From NCBI RefSeq assembly GCF_018122595.1, contig NZ_JAGRQH010000005.1:1-64000 (forward strand): 64,000 nt of DNA, written 5' to 3'. Made by a program: the position numbers and the translations under genes. Position 1 is the first letter of the stretch, and each line of letters begins with the position of its first letter. This document shows positions 16,994 through 25,154 of this stretch, piece by piece. Origin of the DNA: Neokomagataea anthophila (GTDB lineage: Bacteria > Pseudomonadota > Alphaproteobacteria > Acetobacterales > Acetobacteraceae). Below the pieces are notes generated by a model that saw only the letters and a program-made list of their open reading frames with translations, was not told the origin of the DNA and made no database searches.

Positions 16994-19324
16994 TTAGTTA
17001 CTCAAAGGATTATCCATTGCATCAGTCCAAGCGCCTTCTGACACCCTCCAATAAACGGGCATACCAGTATGGCCTTTTGGTGTTTTACAATCGCCACACC
17101 AAACATGCGCCCCGTCGGACGTTTGAGATGGAGAATTTGGTAAATTTGCTAAACTATATGGTTGATCTGATGTAGATCCCCCACGAATTTGTAACGGGGC
17201 AGTAACTGTCAGAAACTTCGCATCGGTTGGCGCGATACCGTTCGTTTTGACGTAGGATGCAGCGAGTCCGGACGATGCCGTGAAAAAGTCCGTTGCAGTA
17301 ATGCCTTTGCCTGATTTACTCCCGATGCCATCAGCGAGAACATAAGGCATCGTAGCGCCTTGAGGCATGATTGCTGGCCCTGATGGCATGGCGATCAGGC
17401 TGTAGACGGGATTTTCGTAAGAGCCACCAGCGCCAATACCCACACCATAGCGATAACCTGCGGGGTCATATACTAACTGCCCCCCTGTGATAGTGTTGGT
17501 GTCATTTCTGGGGTCTTGGTTGTAATCATATTTATACGCAAGATGAACGCTCGTCGTTGACGTGTCAGGCGTTACACTGCCCGTCGTGTCCACGTCTCGG
17601 AACTGCACCAGTCGGAGTGTTGATGTATTTCCCCCGGACACACCAGAGCTTGAGAACTGCCAAGCTTGCGAGGTCCACTCATCACCGATGGCGCGTGTTA
17701 CAGCGTCAGGCTGGTAGACGTTCGTGGCTTGTGTGCTGCTGTTGGACATGGCTTGATAAGCTATTGAGCCAGAGAGAAGACCCCATACACGCATGCCAAG
17801 CGGCAACGCACCCCCACCTGAAACACCCACACCATAGCTGTCACGAGTGAGCTTGCCACCGCCACCATTATTGAGAGTATATGTGACGCCGTGGATGGAG
17901 TTCATGTAGTCGCGCGGGTCCCAGTTCCACAAGTCATGCTCGTCATCGCACTCATGCACTAGGCTGTTGATTGTTCCTGATGGATTGGCGCTATCTGTGC
18001 CGGGTTGGCGCGTTAGGGCGCACAATTCATATTCCGGGAAGGCTTTGGTAAAGACGCCGAAGAACACAGCTGGAGCGTTGATGTTTGTGAATTGCGTGTC
18101 CAGCGTTCCTGCGGCACTACCGTCGAACGTATCACGCATAGGGACGAGGCCTGTTTTCGTGCCGAAGCCAGCTTGTGTCTGCTGAGGCAGGTACCACGCC
18201 GTATCAATGTTGATGCCCGTGATGTTCCCGAAAGCATCTTGATTTACGGATGCGATGGTGCCGAAAAATGTGTTGAAAGCTTTTCGGAAATACGCATCAG
18301 ACAACCACGGCTCATTCCAGTTATTTCCCTGTACGTGAGCAGCAGCAACGACGTTTGTTGCAATATTCATGCCGGGTCGGATTTGTTTTCCCCAATACGC
18401 AGGAAGCGCAGGAGAGAAGTCCGCGCCGTCAGCACGAAACGTTACCGCATGAGTGTTGTTGTCCGGATCGCTAATCGCGCTTGAGGCGATGAAGAGCGGT
18501 GGTGTTGACCCTGTTTCTGTAGCGCGTGCCGCCGCATCGTCATTCAGGTTGCCGCCGTTATAGTGTGGATCACTTGGTGGTAGGCCATTGCCGACCATCC
18601 CCGTCCAAGTACCAGCCGAGATACCCGTCCCCTGCGCCATGGATTTACCATTCATGAAGACGCCGTCAATAACGCCGTCCATGCCTCCGGCATACGGGCG
18701 TCCATACGTGAAAATATGACCCCATGAACCCGTGCGCTGTCCGCCGATTTGTAATGTGCGGTCTAATTCGAAGTTCAACCCTTGCGTGTCGCCGGGAAGT
18801 TGTGGTGTGCGACCGTAAATGTCCTGGGTCGCCGCTAGGCTGATGATCGGAGACGGCGGTTCAACGCCCATAAGTGACTTGCCGCCACTATAAACACCAG
18901 CCGTTGCGCCCACTGTTGTGATGTTCGTGTTGTTAATGTCAGAGGTAATGCGCTGGTTTGCATCAAGGCCCGCAACACCATTAGGCGCATTAAGCAACGA
19001 TTGCGGCATGAGCTTGCCCTCAGCCGCTAACGCACGCGTAGCCTCTTGATTAATCGCCTGACCATTTGCACTAATCAATGAGACAGCCTGCGCTCCTGTA
19101 GTTTGAGGAGCAATAAAAGACTGTGACACATCAGCTTGAGTGACATTGCCCCCCGTTATCTGAGGATTGTTTAATGTGCCATTTTGCACATTGGCAAATG
19201 TCGAAAGTGCCTTGCTTAAGGAATCAATGGAAACTCTAGACTGCAACTTGGGAGGCGTTTGACCAAATGCAACGCCCATCAATGATAGAGTGCTCACAGT
19301 CGCGCAAAAAAATCGTTTCATCAT
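16994..19324 (-). CDS. Tail fibre/spike-like protein with a signal peptide
   Basis: About 776 aa, the largest gene of the tail module. The frame is open from 19342, but ATG 19324 follows AGGAG by 7 bp. The N-terminus (MMKRFFCATVSTLSLMGVAFGQ) looks like a Sec signal peptide, which is odd for a virion protein. A low-complexity, fibre-like N-terminal region with repeated polar turns follows. The central domain is Gly/Asn-rich and not recognised. The C-terminus (VWCGDCKTPKG, then MPVYWRVSEGAWTDA) resembles the end of the 24010-24687 protein. It is likely a receptor-binding or adhesin-type fibre. No enzymatic motif is visible. Confidence 0.65.
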   Translation of the reverse strand: MMKRFFCATVSTLSLMGVAFGQTPPKLQSRVSIDSLSKALSTFANVQNGTLNNPQITGGNVTQADVSQSFIAPQTTGAQAVSLISANGQAINQEATRALAAEGKLMPQSLLNAPNGVAGLDANQRITSDINNTNITTVGATAGVYSGGKSLMGVEPPSPIISLAATQDIYGRTPQLPGDTQGLNFELDRTLQIGGQRTGSWGHIFTYGRPYAGGMDGVIDGVFMNGKSMAQGTGISAGTWTGMVGNGLPPSDPHYNGGNLNDDAAARATETGSTPPLFIASSAISDPDNNTHAVTFRADGADFSPALPAYWGKQIRPGMNIATNVVAAAHVQGNNWNEPWLSDAYFRKAFNTFFGTIASVNQDAFGNITGINIDTAWYLPQQTQAGFGTKTGLVPMRDTFDGSAAGTLDTQFTNINAPAVFFGVFTKAFPEYELCALTRQPGTDSANPSGTINSLVHECDDEHDLWNWDPRDYMNSIHGVTYTLNNGGGGKLTRDSYGVGVSGGGALPLGMRVWGLLSGSIAYQAMSNSSTQATNVYQPDAVTRAIGDEWTSQAWQFSSSGVSGGNTSTLRLVQFRDVDTTGSVTPDTSTTSVHLAYKYDYNQDPRNDTNTITGGQLVYDPAGYRYGVGIGAGGSYENPVYSLIAMPSGPAIMPQGATMPYVLADGIGSKSGKGITATDFFTASSGLAASYVKTNGIAPTDAKFLTVTAPLQIRGGSTSDQPYSLANLPNSPSQTSDGAHVWCGDCKTPKGHTGMPVYWRVSEGAWTDAMDNPLSN

Positions 19325-19542
19325 TTTATAGCTCCTGCACATGCCCGCACTTGATCGCGCAGCCCGATGTAATCACCAACCCAGCGTACAGTTTGCGGCG
19401 CAGGGTGAAGGCGCAGTTCTGCTGCCAATGCCTTTTGGTCGACTTTGCTATAAGTCGTGAGGGTAGGGCACGGCACATAATGCACAGAGGCGCAGCTACT
19501 AAGCGCCAGTAATGCACCAATGGCAGCATACCGCCACATCAT
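19321..19542 (-). CDS. Small lipoprotein, candidate outer-membrane spanin
   Basis: 73 aa. A short hydrophobic signal ends in the lipobox LSSC at about residue 17. The mature sequence (PCPTLTTYSKVDQKALAAEL ... DYIGLRDQVRAC) resembles Rz1-like or unimolecular spanin lipoproteins of proteobacterial phages. Spanins connect or fuse the inner and outer membranes at lysis. It overlaps both neighbours by 4 bp and lies in the lysis/tail segment. The spanin call rests on architecture and position. Confidence 0.55.
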   Translation of the reverse strand: MMWRYAAIGALLALSSCASVHYVPCPTLTTYSKVDQKALAAELRLHPAPQTVRWVGDYIGLRDQVRACAGAIK

Positions 19543-19979
19543 TCTGACGTACTCAACGGCGCCTTCGGCAATGCCGTACTCGTTGTGTCGGTGCCATTTG
19601 CAATAGCCTGCACTGCTTTAACATAGGCTTGCATCTTGGTTCCAAAAGGTGAGCCCATGGCATAGGCCATAGTCGCCTGTGTCTGAATTAAGGTAAGGGC
19701 CTCCTGAGCTTGTTGATGCAACGGAACAATAGGAGAGAGAGGTATATATGGAATGACCTCTCCACCAGACAGCGCCATGGGCGCTTGGCTACCATTCACG
19801 CGAGATTGCCACTCACCGGCCGTCATATTAGGCAGATACACTGCTTCAAATCCTACGGCAGTTTGTAGAGATGGCGTTGCATCACCGGTAGCTTCCACGG
19901 CATCCCATCCCACAATGGGCACAATTGTTGAGAGGTTCGCGCCAGAGCGGACAATGGCAAAGTAGTTTTGATGGCTCAT
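19539..19979 (-). CDS. Tail-fibre assembly/chaperone-like protein
   Basis: 146 aa from ATG 19979, which overlaps the upstream stop as TAATG; the longer frame to 20108 is mostly an antisense extension. The N-terminal part contains TPSLQTAVGFEAVYLPNMTAGEW. The C-terminal helix and tail (MQAYVKAVQAIANGTD, then STALPKAP) resemble small tail-fibre assembly proteins that end in a Pro-rich tail after a YV-x-AI-G helix. It probably assists the fibre encoded just upstream or downstream. Confidence 0.5.
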   Translation of the reverse strand: MSHQNYFAIVRSGANLSTIVPIVGWDAVEATGDATPSLQTAVGFEAVYLPNMTAGEWQSRVNGSQAPMALSGGEVIPYIPLSPIVPLHQQAQEALTLIQTQATMAYAMGSPFGTKMQAYVKAVQAIANGTDTTSTALPKAPLSTSE

Positions 19980-20599
19980 TATTTTAGCCCTACAGCAATG
20001 ACGGAAATATCGCCTGTTGAAGTGGATGCTGTGCCGTCTGTGAATAACCTCCCAAGTTGGAAGTTGTACTGCGTCACATTCGTGTATCCGCACAATGGTG
20101 GAGACCATGAACCTGATGCGGACGGCGTTTTCGGCGTGATAAAGATTTGGACGTTCGCAGACGAAAAAGCAGTCGGGAACGCAATCGTGTCACCGTTCTG
20201 GACTGCGGTTGCCGTGAAGGATTGCATCCTCAGCGGGGCAGCTGATGCAATCTCCGCAACTGTATTTCCAGATTGCGTCAGATACATCCCAGCCTGGTTC
20301 GTTGCCAGCAGGGACGAGAAATACTGTTGCGCAAGTGTGCCGTACACCATTTGCGGTACATCTGAAGTGCCGTTCCAGTGCAAGCCAAGGCCTGCTTGAT
20401 CGGGGCTGCCCATTCCCAAGGTTCCAGAAATGAACTCAGCAAGGTCACTTTGAACAGCTAATCCCTCAGGGAGGGCGGCAGGCGCACCCGGCGGAAGCAG
20501 CAGTTTGATCGGAATAACATTGCCGCTTTGATCTAAGGTCAAGATCGTCGCAGTGGACGGTTGTCCCGCAACAACAGGAGTTTGGGTTACAATAGCCAT
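19979..20599 (-). CDS. Putative tail fibre protein
   Basis: 206 aa. The N-terminal half begins with a Val/Thr/Pro-rich strand region (MAIVTQTPVVAGQPSTATIL). The C-terminal 70 residues (AFSSANVQIFITPKTPS ... GSWSPPLCGYTNVTQYNF ... VIAVG) resemble the beta-rich receptor-binding tips of phage tail fibres (H-type lectin-like). It is co-oriented with, and immediately downstream of, the GH32 gene, and coupled by TAATG to the assembly-like gene. Confidence 0.5.
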   Translation of the reverse strand: MAIVTQTPVVAGQPSTATILTLDQSGNVIPIKLLLPPGAPAALPEGLAVQSDLAEFISGTLGMGSPDQAGLGLHWNGTSDVPQMVYGTLAQQYFSSLLATNQAGMYLTQSGNTVAEIASAAPLRMQSFTATAVQNGDTIAFPTAFSSANVQIFITPKTPSASGSWSPPLCGYTNVTQYNFQLGRLFTDGTASTSTGDISVIAVGLK

Positions 20600-20607
20600 G
20601 GAATACC

Positions 20608-21039
20608 TCAGCAGGAGAGTTTGAAGTAGGTGAGATACGTTCCGCCATTACCAACATGCGTCACGTTCATGCCGTAGGCATTCTCTGGCGGGAAAATTAA
20701 AGACGACATGTAGACTGTGCCATTCACGATGATTTCCACGACAGACACATCAAAAACGATGGTCACATTGTAGATCAACGCGGGCGGAAGAGATGCAATG
20801 CGGTCTTGTACCCAAGTGGCTTGCGCTAAAGCATCCGTCGTATCCAAAGGTCCAGACCCAGATTTAGCGCGCGATAAGGTCAGCGTTCCCGCATTCGGGT
20901 TGAAGGTCAGGCGGCTGTAATTGGATGGCCCAACGCAGAAATTGAATTGCAATTCATCCGACCATGCGTGCGGGGAATTGCGTTTCAGCACCATATCCGC
21001 ACGCCAAGAAACACCTGGGTTCGTGACGGGGGGCTCCAT
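20608..21039 (-). pseudogene. GH32 C-terminal beta-sandwich, separated by frameshift
   Basis: This frame encodes the missing end of the GH32 protein. The segment DVSVVEIIVNGTVYMSSLIFP matches the conserved C-terminal sandwich strand of GH32 enzymes (D-x-S-x-VE-x-x-VN). It has no ribosome-binding site of its own at its first ATG. Deleting one copy of the 5-bp repeat at 21061-21070 joins it in frame to the catalytic domain to give about 539 aa, with N-T-V-E-Y-V-S-L at the junction. A separate functional product is unlikely. Confidence 0.75.
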
Positions 21040-22232
21040 GTCTGGGAGGCTGACGTACTCGACAGGACAGTATTCCAGGACTCACTATAATTGGCATAGT
21101 GGTTTTGCTGCCCTTCTAGCAGGGCAACTTTAACCCGTGCACTTCCATCCGCATCGTTCCCGAGTGTGAGCTGGGTCACGAGGGACAAATTACCTGCAAA
21201 ACCCTGCGTCGGGAGTTGTTGGCTATACAGCCAGTTCCCCATCCACCCCCAGCAATAGGTTATCCCATCTTTTTGCGTGATGGCCTGCGCGTAATAGTCA
21301 TGGCCATTGTTCAGCAGCTTGGGCGTCGGAGTATCGGGAATGAAGTTTGTGCCCGTCCATTGCCCGACTAGATAGCCTACACCAGCGTAGGGTTGCCCAT
21401 TCCAAGTCTTGAGGCAGAAAAATAGCGCCCATTTTTGTTGCCCCTTCGCATCTGTCATAGGGAGAAGGTCTGGCGTCTCGACTTGTGACCATTCTGTTAA
21501 GTTGACGGCGCTTTGGAACGTCCAATTCAGTCCATCGGCCGAGGTGTAAAACCCAATACCCCAACTCAGACAGACCGACATCACCCAGCGTGCCTGAACT
21601 GTATCCCAGAATACGCGGGGATCTCGAAAGTCGGCCCCTGGCATTTTGACGGGGTAGCTGGCCGGATTTGAGATGATGACCTTATAAAAAACCGGGGCCA
21701 TTCCGAGCTGCGGTGCCACCCAGAGCGTGATGCACTGGAGCGTATCGCCCGTATTACTGCCCGGCATTGCAATGTAATAGAGGACCGCACCAGCACCGAA
21801 ACCTGCCGTGTTATTGTCATCAATGACAACACTTCCACCCCAAAGCGCCGGGTATTTCTGGTCATCAAGATAGAAAGGTGTGCGGTTCACCACCCACGTG
21901 TTTAGATCGGGAGAGACTAACTCCATCCACGTCTGATGCGGCTGTTCAGGATTGTCACTTGTCAGTGTCCATGAGCGCCACAAACCACAGGTTTCATCCC
22001 AGATCATGCGGCAGGGATCATTGATCCATGGGCGATACTGATCTGCATTGATTTGCGTTGAGAACACCGTCGCTGGCGTAGGTTGGCTATCGGAATACGG
22101 CAGATTGTAAATCTTATTCCGGTATGGCTCCGCCGTAAGATGGCCAAGTGGGCGATACCGTGAAAAGGCAATCCCATAGCCCGTTTGTAAAATATCGGAG
22201 AGCGCCGTATCGGGTTGCCATATTGCCGTCAT
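20985..22232 (-). pseudogene. GH32 fructan hydrolase (levanase-like), tail-associated, frameshifted
   Basis: 415-aa frame with all three GH32 signatures. PWINDP has the nucleophile Asp at residue 72; WGGSVVIDD follows; DFRDPRVFW has the transition-state Asp204; and VETPDLLPM has acid/base Glu252. This family hydrolyses beta-fructosides such as levan, inulin or sucrose. About 60 residues precede the first motif and may attach the enzyme to the virion. No signal peptide is present. It lies among tail-fibre genes, so a virion depolymerase for host levan is likely. A 5-bp tandem duplication at 21061-21070 shifts the frame before the C-terminal sandwich; the catalytic propeller itself is complete, so partial activity is possible. 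Confidence 0.85.
21061..21070. repeat. 5-bp tandem duplication that frameshifts the GH32 gene
   Basis: GACAG GACAG on the plus strand (CTGTC CTGTC in the coding sense). Removing one unit changes the total span 20608-22232 from 1625 to 1620 bp, a multiple of three, and reads straight into the C-terminal GH32 domain. Confidence 0.85.
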
Positions 22233-22525
22233 TATGCAGCCCCCAGTGATGCGTATTGCTGGATAAGGCGGGCAAGGCGCTGTATGAGAGCGGCTTGCGT
22301 TGTTGCCTGCACTGCTTTGCTGAGAAGTTCTGCCTTCTCATTGAGGAAAAACGTGCTGTCGTAATTGTCTAGAGTTACTCCAACAATGGAATATGGCGCC
22401 GCAATTACAGGAGACAAAACAGTAAGCGCATTGCTTTCGTTCCGCTGCAGGCTTTCAAGAACATCAGCTAGATTGTCGAGCGTTACAGGCTTCGTAAATC
22501 CTGGTGGCAGCACGTTTTCGTACAT
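22232..22525 (-). CDS. Hypothetical phage protein
   Basis: 97 aa, largely helical by composition, ending in LIQRLARLIQQYASLGAA. It couples to the GH32 start by TAATG and to the upstream membrane protein by a single-base overlap, so it is expressed in the lysis/tail operon. No family was recognised. It may be a small structural or chaperone protein for the adjacent depolymerase. Confidence 0.6.
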   Translation of the reverse strand: MYENVLPPGFTKPVTLDNLADVLESLQRNESNALTVLSPVIAAPYSIVGVTLDNYDSTFFLNEKAELLSKAVQATTQAALIQRLARLIQQYASLGAA

Positions 22526-22758
22526 TACGAGGTCCCTTCATCCAACCGGATCAGTACCGTATCTTCAGTGCTCGGCTTATTCGCTTCAGCTTGCGCCATC
22601 GCTTCGGCTTTTCGGGTTGCTACAGTTGCTGCATCAGTACTCGTTTGTGAGGCAGCGATAGACGCAGCACTTTTCCCAGAGCGATATGCAAACCACATCG
22701 CCCAAGTCAAAGCGGCGAGGGCAAGTAAGCCCCCGCCGATGTAGAGATACTGGATCAC
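22525..22758 (-). CDS. Small membrane protein, possible inner-membrane spanin
   Basis: 77 aa. One N-terminal transmembrane segment (IGGGLLALAALTWAMWFAY) is followed by a charged Ala-rich helix and the tail STEDTVLIRLDEG. This plan resembles Rz-type or other lysis-cassette proteins of proteobacterial phages. It lies between putative holin/endolysin genes and the fibre genes and overlaps the next small gene by 4 bp. Family assignment is tentative. Confidence 0.5.
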   Translation of the reverse strand: MIQYLYIGGGLLALAALTWAMWFAYRSGKSAASIAASQTSTDAATVATRKAEAMAQAEANKPSTEDTVLIRLDEGTS

Positions 22759-22946
22759 GCAGCCGGTGCAGCTTCGCCTTCGAGAGCCTTCTCGAGAGCG
22801 ATAATGCCAGAGATGATCGTGGCTGAAGCAGCACTCACAGCGGGGCTGTTGGCCTTGGCATCGGCCTTAGCAGCAATATAGCCCGCTAAAGTGGGGACAA
22901 ATTGCTGCGCCAGCGTTTCAATTTCAGTAAGAACAGACTGGTCCAT
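22755..22946 (-). CDS. Hypothetical phage protein
   Basis: 63 aa, Ala-rich and helical (LAQQFVPTLAGYIAAKADAKA). GGAG precedes the ATG. The context is the lysis cassette. It has no clear signal or family motif. Translation is probably coupled to the downstream membrane protein by a 4-bp overlap. Confidence 0.6.
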   Translation of the reverse strand: MDQSVLTEIETLAQQFVPTLAGYIAAKADAKANSPAVSAASATIISGIIALEKALEGEAAPAA

Positions 22947-22965
22947 GATGAGCTCCTTTGCTCGG

Positions 22966-23268
22966 TTAGCCCCCGCCCGAAACTGGGCTGGAAGGTTTCG
23001 GTTCGGTCGGCTCTGTCAGAGCATGGCGACCTGCCTCCGCAACGGCTGCGCCAGCGAGGATGCTGCCAATTTGCTGAAGGCGTGAATTTTCAGGGAAAAG
23101 AAGCGGGATCGATGCCGCGGCAAGAGGCCCGTAAATTTCTTTACTCATACCCGTGTAAGCGCCAGTAGCTGCCGCAAAGAGACACGCAAAGCCTTGCAGC
23201 GTCGTCGGCTGTCGAAGCCATTGCAATGCGCGCGAACGGAGGGTTTGGGGCTGGGCTACAGTGTTCAT
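22966..23268 (-). CDS. Small membrane protein, candidate holin
   Basis: 100 aa with two hydrophobic segments (LQGFACLFAAATGAYTGM and IYGPLAAASIPLLF), a third weaker one (IGSILAGAAVAEAG) and a polar Pro-rich C-terminus. It begins inside the end of the endolysin-like gene (ATGA). Size, membrane segments and position next to a muralytic gene fit a holin, but no specific holin family was recognised. Confidence 0.5.
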   Translation of the reverse strand: MNTVAQPQTLRSRALQWLRQPTTLQGFACLFAAATGAYTGMSKEIYGPLAAASIPLLFPENSRLQQIGSILAGAAVAEAGRHALTEPTEPKPSSPVSGGG

Positions 23269-23744
23269 GCAGCAATAGCCTCCGCAAAAAACGCGACATT
23301 GGCTTGCGGGTTAGCCGCTCCCTGCGCCGTGTTGTAATGGTGCTTGTGATACAGGCTCAGCCCCGCGGCATCGGTCGCAGCCGGAAGAGGCTCTTGAGCG
23401 CGGTAATACCGCACCCGCGCCATGGCACAGGCATAACGCAAATTGCACACCAGCTGCTCAACTGGATTAATGTCGCGTGCAATCATCGCCAGCACAGCCG
23501 TCGCAAAGCGCGATTGTGCCGGGAAGTTCAGAAAGTTCAGCCAGCAATCGTCATGTGTTGCGGGCTCCATTTGCCACAACCCAAGAGCCGGGCCCCCACC
23601 CACTTGCCGCACATACACCGCCCGACTTTCCGCCAGCGCTGTACCAACTAACAAGTTTTCCGCCGCACTAGACCATAAACCAAGCGCGGAGAGAGCAGGG
23701 CGGACAATATCCACTTTCAATTGGCGCACATCGAGGCCCATCAT
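23265..23744 (-). CDS. Endolysin-like lysozyme/transglycosylase
   Basis: About 159 aa from ATG 23744, which overlaps the upstream stop (ATGA); the frame extends further but without support. The segment LLVGTALAESRAVYVRQVGG followed by ALGLWQMEPATHDD places a Glu upstream of a G-x-WQMEP loop, as in goose-type/SLT-like muramidases of phages. It presumably cleaves peptidoglycan at lysis. There is no signal peptide, so export would depend on the adjacent holin-like protein. Confidence 0.65.
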   Translation of the reverse strand: MMGLDVRQLKVDIVRPALSALGLWSSAAENLLVGTALAESRAVYVRQVGGGPALGLWQMEPATHDDCWLNFLNFPAQSRFATAVLAMIARDINPVEQLVCNLRYACAMARVRYYRAQEPLPAATDAAGLSLYHKHHYNTAQGAANPQANVAFFAEAIAA

Positions 23745-24013
23745 CGTGCACCGACCCAATGGACAAACCATTGCATGGCACCCGTGGATGTCAGAAGGAC
23801 CAAAACCAAACGGATCGTATGGCGCGTAGATGAAAGGGCATCTAACTTGCGGTCCTGCGTCTCTTGGTTTGTCAGGATTTTAGCAAGCTGTGCGCTCTGC
23901 GCATTCTGCGTTGTACGGATTTCCGTAACATCGCGGTCAAGCTCCTTCACATTCGTTTGAAGGCTGCCAAAGCGCTCCGAGAACTCGCCACGCGTGATGA
24001 ATTCATCGCTCAC
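23741..24013 (-). CDS. Coiled-coil protein with C-terminal membrane anchor
   Basis: 90 aa. An N-terminal heptad-rich region (FGSLQTNVKELDRDVTEIRTTQ) is followed by one transmembrane segment near the end (IRLVLVLLTSTGAMQWF). The architecture is common in small phage proteins next to lysis genes and resembles the protein at 52768-53151. It overlaps both neighbours by 4 bp. Function unknown; holin accessory or anti-holin is possible. Confidence 0.6.
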   Translation of the reverse strand: MSDEFITRGEFSERFGSLQTNVKELDRDVTEIRTTQNAQSAQLAKILTNQETQDRKLDALSSTRHTIRLVLVLLTSTGAMQWFVHWVGAR

Positions 24014-24687
24014 GGATGTTTCACTCCCACACCGAAAGCATCAGCCCATTGGTTATTCAACCAGTAAACATGGATGCCAGGGGAAGATGGACCGTTGGGA
24101 TTTGATGCGCTCCAACAATCTTTGCAGGTTGCCTCTGCGCCATAAGAGCCCCCAGAAGGCAGGGTAGCGTATGAGAAAACCTTCGGCACAATCAGCCAAT
24201 TTGAATAGATTGAACCAAAGGTTCCATCCATGATGGCACCGTTTGAGTTGACGAACTCCATTCCCAGGGTACCTATAGGCAAAATACCACCTGTTACGGT
24301 GCTATTGGGAACTCTGATCTGAAGGCCTGTCCCTGCAGTAACGGAGCCAGAGAATGTTGCATTGGTTCCATATAAGTTACCCGTCATAACGCCACCCGCT
24401 ATTGGCAGAAACGCTGACAGTGCATTGCCTAAATTAATGTAAAGCGGGTTCGATTGCGTCCCTACCCGGTGGCCATACTGGAATAACTCAACGGGAGCCG
24501 CAGCCTGACCAGCATCTGCCTGCGCCGTTGGCACAACAGAGGACAGAGCCGCATAGAGCGGGTTCTTCGCCGTACCGACATGCATACCATAGCGAAAGGG
24601 TTCAACAGGATTAGCAGCCTGCTGAGCATGCGCAACGAATGGGATAAGAAAGGGAAGGGCAAACAATATACGGCGCATGGGCGACAA
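24010..24687 (-). CDS. Secreted tail-fibre-like protein
   Basis: 225 aa. MSPMRRILFALPFLIPFVAHAQ is a classical Sec signal with an AHA cleavage site. Two similar segments follow, each with the pattern EPF/ELF-x-YG-x-x-VGT-x-x-NPLY (near residues 28 and 66). Fibre-like strands come next, and then a C-terminal cysteine pair and W/Y tail (ATCKDCW ... IHVYWLNNQWADAFG) resembling the end of the 16994-19324 protein. Its export signal is unusual for a virion part. It may be a periplasmic or surface protein made by the lysogen. Confidence 0.55.
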   Translation of the reverse strand: MSPMRRILFALPFLIPFVAHAQQAANPVEPFRYGMHVGTAKNPLYAALSSVVPTAQADAGQAAAPVELFQYGHRVGTQSNPLYINLGNALSAFLPIAGGVMTGNLYGTNATFSGSVTAGTGLQIRVPNSTVTGGILPIGTLGMEFVNSNGAIMDGTFGSIYSNWLIVPKVFSYATLPSGGSYGAEATCKDCWSASNPNGPSSPGIHVYWLNNQWADAFGVGVKHP

Positions 24688-24804
24688 TCGGTATTCGAGT
24701 TGTGCCGCCAGCGCGAAGCATGCCGTGTGTGAATCTTAGCGGATGTTGGGGGTACGGTACAAGTGGAAAATCTGTCCTAAAGAACGGTTCTTGTAGCTAA
24801 ATTT

Positions 24805-24842
24805 TCCCAAAATGGGATATATAGATTGATCCCAAAATGGGA
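24805..24842. promoter_or_regulatory. Paired operator of the higBA module
   Basis: Two perfect copies of TCCCAAAATGGGA (each an imperfect dyad TCCCA-AAA-TGGGA) at 24805-24817 and 24830-24842, 25 bp apart, just upstream of the toxin start. Dyads at this position are the usual sites for HigA-type antitoxin autorepression. Confidence 0.7.
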
Positions 24843-24860
24843 ATGATGTATACAATCCCC

Positions 24861-25154
24861 ATGAACGTGATCGCACTAAAAGCTTTGAGAGACTTCTGGG
24901 CCCAGCATCCACAAGCTGCAGGCCCGCTTAAAGCTTGGTACGCTCTCGTCAGTAAAGCCGACTGGGCAGGGCCAGCCGATATACGCGCTCAGTTGAACAG
25001 TGCTGATTTTGTGGCTGATAATCGTGTGATCTTCAATATTGGCGGCAACAAATACCGTCTCATTGTTCGCGTCGCCTACCTGCACAAGCGTGTGTTGATC
25101 AAGTTTGTTGGCACGCACAAAGACTATGACAGAATTAACCCGGAGACCGTGTGA
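24861..25154 (+). CDS. higB: HigB-type toxin (mRNA interferase)
   Basis: 97 aa from ATG 24861; upstream ATGs at 24837-24846 lie in or at the edge of the operator. The HigB/RelE-fold toxin cleaves translated mRNA on the ribosome. The segments DFWAQHPQAAGPLKAWY, NKYRLIVRVAY and VLIKFVGTHKDYDRI are characteristic of the HigB-2 family, where the toxin gene precedes the antitoxin. It overlaps higA by 4 bp. It is oriented against the tail genes, as expected of an independently expressed accessory module. Confidence 0.88.
   Translation: MNVIALKALRDFWAQHPQAAGPLKAWYALVSKADWAGPADIRAQLNSADFVADNRVIFNIGGNKYRLIVRVAYLHKRVLIKFVGTHKDYDRINPETV

Noticed and set aside
19539-20108. 189-aa version of the fibre-assembly gene starting at 20108
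   Set aside because: The extra N-terminal 43 residues overlap the upstream fibre gene and are His/Arg-rich; the TAATG junction at 19979 is a far better start.
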